DNA of 8,301 nt from Clostridiaceae bacterium (GTDB lineage Bacteria; Bacillota; Clostridia; Oscillospirales; Acutalibacteraceae). Shown piece after piece: positions 6,342 through 8,301 of the stretch. Every line of letters begins with the position of its first letter. Within the stretch, counting starts at the first letter, position 1. The notes beneath the pieces were generated by a model, which had not been told where the DNA came from, searched no databases, and saw only the letters and a program-made list of their open reading frames with translations. The stretch is from contig CAJGCL010000088.1 of the NCBI GenBank assembly GCA_904501675.1, positions 1 through 8,301 of the forward strand, given 5' to 3'. A program made the translations under genes and the position numbers.

Positions 6342-7855
6342 GCCTTGTGGCCTCCTATCTGCCCGTTTCTTTCCCTTGTAGTTGCGCCCTCTTTAAAATT
6401 CATTCCTTTAAGGATTGCATTTTTACCGAACTTATTGCGGATTTTAATAACTGCTTTTTGCATATCTTTTTCTTTTTGCAGATTATTTTCACGTAGCTCC
6501 TTTTTCTTTTTCTCTTCGCCATAATCACTGAAGAGGCTGAGCTGTACCGCTTCGGGTACGGGAACATCTTTTTCGGCAATAACGTGGTTTGCCACCACGT
6601 TAATTCTACGTACAAGCAAATCCTCGTTTATGATTCTATCAAACAAGTTCATTGTAAACTGCATAATCTCTTTGGTTGAAGAGGTATAACCCTGAAGATT
6701 ACCTGTACCATGGGCATGTTTTGGCACCTTTCTGCCATAATGGTCGGTTGTAACCTCTCCGTGGTATTTGCGACTTATATCGATATTTGTAAGGTTCTCA
6801 ATATCATAGCCTATTGTTAAAACAATCTGGTCTGTAACAAGAGCTTTTTCCACCAAATCAAGAACAAGAAGCTCTGTCATTTCGCGGACAATAAGCTTTG
6901 CTTTTTCGCAGGTATATGGTTCCTGCAAAACCTGACCTGTTGTAAGGCTATTGTTAGTTGGCTTATAGCTCCTGATATCCTCAATTGTGCAAGGCTCCCA
7001 TCCCCATGCATGGTCTATAATAAGCTCTGCATTAACACCAAAGATTTTATATAGTAAGTCCTCGTTATAATAAGAATTTTTCTCACCCACCGAGCAAAGA
7101 GCTATATCACCCATAGTATACATTCCGTGAGCTTCAAGGCGTTTTGCGGTACCTTTGCCAATACGCCAGAAATCTGTAATAGGCGTATGACTCCACATAA
7201 GCTCTCTGTATGTTTTCTCATTAAGCTCTGCAATTCTCACGCCGTTTTCGTCAGTAGGAATATGCTTTGCATAAATATCGAGAGCCACTTTACAGAGAAA
7301 CATATTGGGACCTATACCTGCGGTTGCGGTTATACCTGTGTTTTCAAGAACATCGTTTATCATAGTACGGGCAAGCTCAGCAGCAGTCGTCTTATATTTC
7401 TTCAGATAATGAGTTGCATCTATAAAAACCTCATCGATGGAATAAACATGCATATCCTCGGGGGCAATATATTTTAAATATATTCCGTATATTTTTGTGC
7501 TATATTCCATATATAACGCCATTCGTAGTGGCGCCTGAATAAAATCAATTTCAAGGTACGGGTCATTTTTCAACTCCTCGTCGAGAACGGATTTACCGTT
7601 AAACCTTTTTTCAGGTAGCCTTAAACGGCGTGCGGTGTTAACCTCTTTAAGCTTGGAAAGAGCCTCGAAAAGACGAGCTCTGCCGGGTATACCATAGCTT
7701 TTAAGTGATGGTGAAACTGCAAGGCATATAGTTTTTTCTGTACGTGTTGGATCAGCTACAACTAAATTTGTTTTTAATGGGTCCAATCCACGCTCCACAC
7801 ATTCTACAGATGCATAGAAAGATTTTAAATCGATTGCAATATATGTCCGTTCCAT
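6338..7855 (-). CDS. Y-family DNA polymerase (UmuC/DinB-like, SOS-type)
   Basis: Translesion DNA polymerase that copies past damaged template with low fidelity. It has 505 residues from the ATG at 7855. The palm motif AIDLKSFYASVE at 7-18 holds catalytic Asp9 and the probable steric-gate Tyr14. YSIDEVFID at 138-146 holds catalytic Asp141 and Glu142, and TAGIGPNMFLCKVA is at 178-191. A helix-hairpin-helix thumb follows (WRIGKGTAKRLEAHG, 230-244), then the little finger to about 425. QLSLF at 438-442 is a near-consensus beta-clamp-binding motif. A lysine-rich tail of about 60 residues comes after it and ends in ERNGQIGGHKA, as in other Firmicutes UV-repair polymerases of the UvrX/YqjW group. 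The start was chosen for its AAAGGGG ribosome site; an ATG at 7924 would lie upstream of the promoter. All catalytic residues are intact. It is co-transcribed with the YolD-like gene. Confidence 0.93.
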   Translation of the reverse strand: MERTYIAIDLKSFYASVECVERGLDPLKTNLVVADPTRTEKTICLAVSPSLKSYGIPGRARLFEALSKLKEVNTARRLRLPEKRFNGKSVLDEELKNDPYLEIDFIQAPLRMALYMEYSTKIYGIYLKYIAPEDMHVYSIDEVFIDATHYLKKYKTTAAELARTMINDVLENTGITATAGIGPNMFLCKVALDIYAKHIPTDENGVRIAELNEKTYRELMWSHTPITDFWRIGKGTAKRLEAHGMYTMGDIALCSVGEKNSYYNEDLLYKIFGVNAELIIDHAWGWEPCTIEDIRSYKPTNNSLTTGQVLQEPYTCEKAKLIVREMTELLVLDLVEKALVTDQIVLTIGYDIENLTNIDISRKYHGEVTTDHYGRKVPKHAHGTGNLQGYTSSTKEIMQFTMNLFDRIINEDLLVRRINVVANHVIAEKDVPVPEAVQLSLFSDYGEEKKKKELRENNLQKEKDMQKAVIKIRNKFGKNAILKGMNFKEGATTRERNGQIGGHKA

Positions 7856-7886
7856 ACATCTGCCCCTTTCTAAATTATCCTCAAAT

Positions 7887-7916
7887 AGTATACCAAAACT
7901 GCAACAGAAAAAACAA
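7887..7916 (-). promoter_or_regulatory. Promoter of the umuC-yolD operon
   Basis: On the minus strand, a -10 box TATACT (7887-7892) is preceded by TG one base upstream (extended -10). A weak -35 TTGTTT (7911-7916) lies 18 bases away. The predicted start near 7880 leaves a leader of about 25 bases containing the ribosome site. A weak -35 with an extended -10 is a common arrangement for regulated genes. Confidence 0.65.
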
Positions 7917-7934
7917 TATAACAAAGCAACAAAA

Positions 7935-7948
7935 AGAACATTTGTTCG
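7935..7948. promoter_or_regulatory. LexA (DinR) SOS box
   Basis: The core GAACATTTGTTC (7936-7947) is a perfect GAAC-N4-GTTC palindrome, the Bacillus/Clostridium LexA operator. The 14-base consensus CGAAC-N4-GTTCG is matched except for the first base. It lies about 20 bases upstream of the -35 box of the polymerase promoter, so LexA would place this translesion cassette in the SOS regulon. The site is about 60 bases from the divergent promoter, which it probably does not control. Confidence 0.85.
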
Positions 7949-8007
7949 TTATTGATTTTGCATAATTTTCAACAGTTAATTTGTAAAGTAAATCTTCCGG
8001 AAAATTA

Positions 8008-8037
8008 TTGATATTAGCATTATATTTAATATATACT
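8008..8037 (+). promoter_or_regulatory. Promoter of the Na+/Pi cotransporter-family gene
   Basis: A -35 box TTGATA (8008-8013) and a -10 box TATACT (8032-8037) are 18 bases apart, with a predicted start near 8044 and a leader of about 30 bases. The surrounding DNA is very AT-rich, which raises the chance of a fortuitous match, but both boxes are close to consensus. I found no convincing PhoP-type TTAACA direct repeats here. Confidence 0.6.
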
Positions 8038-8073
8038 GATAACTGTAAAAACTATATTTTCATGGGGTGAAAC

Positions 8074-8301
8074 ATGGATATTTTTGATGCGCTACAATTA
8101 ATAGGCGGTTTATGCTTATTCCTTTTTGGTATGAATTTTATGGGCGAATCCCTCGAAAGACGTGCCGGAGGAAGCCTTAAAGGACTTTTAGGTAAGCTTA
8201 CAGGAAGCAAGCTCAAAGCCTTCCTTACCGGCATGGGTGTAACAGCAGTTATACAAAGCTCATCTGCCACAACTGTTATGGTAGTTGGTTTTGTAAACTC
8301 A
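8074..8301 (+). CDS. Na+/phosphate cotransporter-family membrane protein (N-terminal part)
   Basis: Only the first 76 codons are in the window; the frame is open at the right edge. Residues 7-23 form a hydrophobic helix with the family pattern GGLCLFLFGMNFMGESLE, followed by an amphipathic linker and a second hydrophobic region. The segment VIQSSSATTVMVVGFV at 59-74 contains QSSSATT, the substrate-site signature of the NptA/PF02690 family. Full-length bacterial members have about 530-590 residues and often end in a PhoU-like domain, which cannot be checked here. The ATG at 8074 has GGGGTGA just upstream. It is transcribed away from the SOS cassette. The role is probably sodium-coupled phosphate (or similar anion) transport; exact substrate is not visible. 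Confidence 0.9.
   Translation, partial: MDIFDALQLIGGLCLFLFGMNFMGESLERRAGGSLKGLLGKLTGSKLKAFLTGMGVTAVIQSSSATTVMVVGFVNS

Noticed and set aside
7856..7924. Upstream ATG start for the polymerase at 7924
   Set aside because: It would add 23 Cys/Phe-rich residues not seen in the family and would start upstream of the predicted promoter. The ATG at 7855 has a good ribosome site.
7960..8073. PhoP (phosphate starvation) box upstream of the cotransporter gene
   Set aside because: Only scattered partial TTAACA-like matches occur, without the regular spacing of a PhoP direct repeat.
1..8301. CRISPR arrays, tRNA or rRNA genes, insertion sequences
   Set aside because: No regularly spaced repeats, tRNA-like folds, rRNA segments or transposase frames were seen; the window is almost fully occupied by the genes listed.

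Overview
The window suggests a Gram-positive anaerobe of the Clostridia, possibly an Oscillospiraceae/Ruminococcaceae-type gut bacterium. This rests on the low-to-moderate GC content, strong AGGAGG-type ribosome binding sites, a UmuC-like polymerase paired with a YolD-like protein, a Bacillus/Clostridium-type LexA box, and a standard-order F-type ATP synthase operon whose proteins look clostridial. The placement is inferred from protein character, not from a marker gene.

From right to left on the minus strand there are two operons. The first (7855 to 5937) is a two-gene SOS cassette. It encodes a Y-family error-prone DNA polymerase and a YolD-like partner joined by a 4-base TTGA overlap. A perfect GAAC-N4-GTTC LexA box and a sigma-A-type promoter lie upstream, and an intrinsic terminator overlaps the yolD stop codon. 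The second (5789 to beyond position 1) is the ATP synthase operon in the order atpI-like, atpB (a), atpE (c), atpF (b), atpH (delta), atpA (alpha), atpG (gamma), atpD (beta, cut by the window edge). The epsilon gene atpC would be expected next, outside the window. The operon has its own strong promoter, whose -35 box lies in a perfect palindrome. The genes are tightly packed, with 4-, 8- and 14-base overlaps.

At the right edge, on the plus strand and divergent from the SOS cassette, is the start of a Na+/phosphate cotransporter-family gene with its own promoter.

The most unusual biology is in the ATP synthase. The delta subunit is about 72 residues, keeping only the C-terminal domain that binds subunit b and lacking the N-terminal helical domain that normally binds the alpha N-termini. 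The alpha N-terminus is itself off-consensus, as if the two changed together. Subunit a carries an N-terminal addition of about 75 to 85 residues with two extra predicted membrane helices and a very basic loop. The c subunit is unusually short (66 residues) and keeps the Glu-Ser-Thr...Tyr half of the sodium-binding signature, but has Met where sodium-type c subunits have Gln. Together these suggest a remodelled peripheral stalk and membrane sector in an otherwise catalytically complete enzyme.
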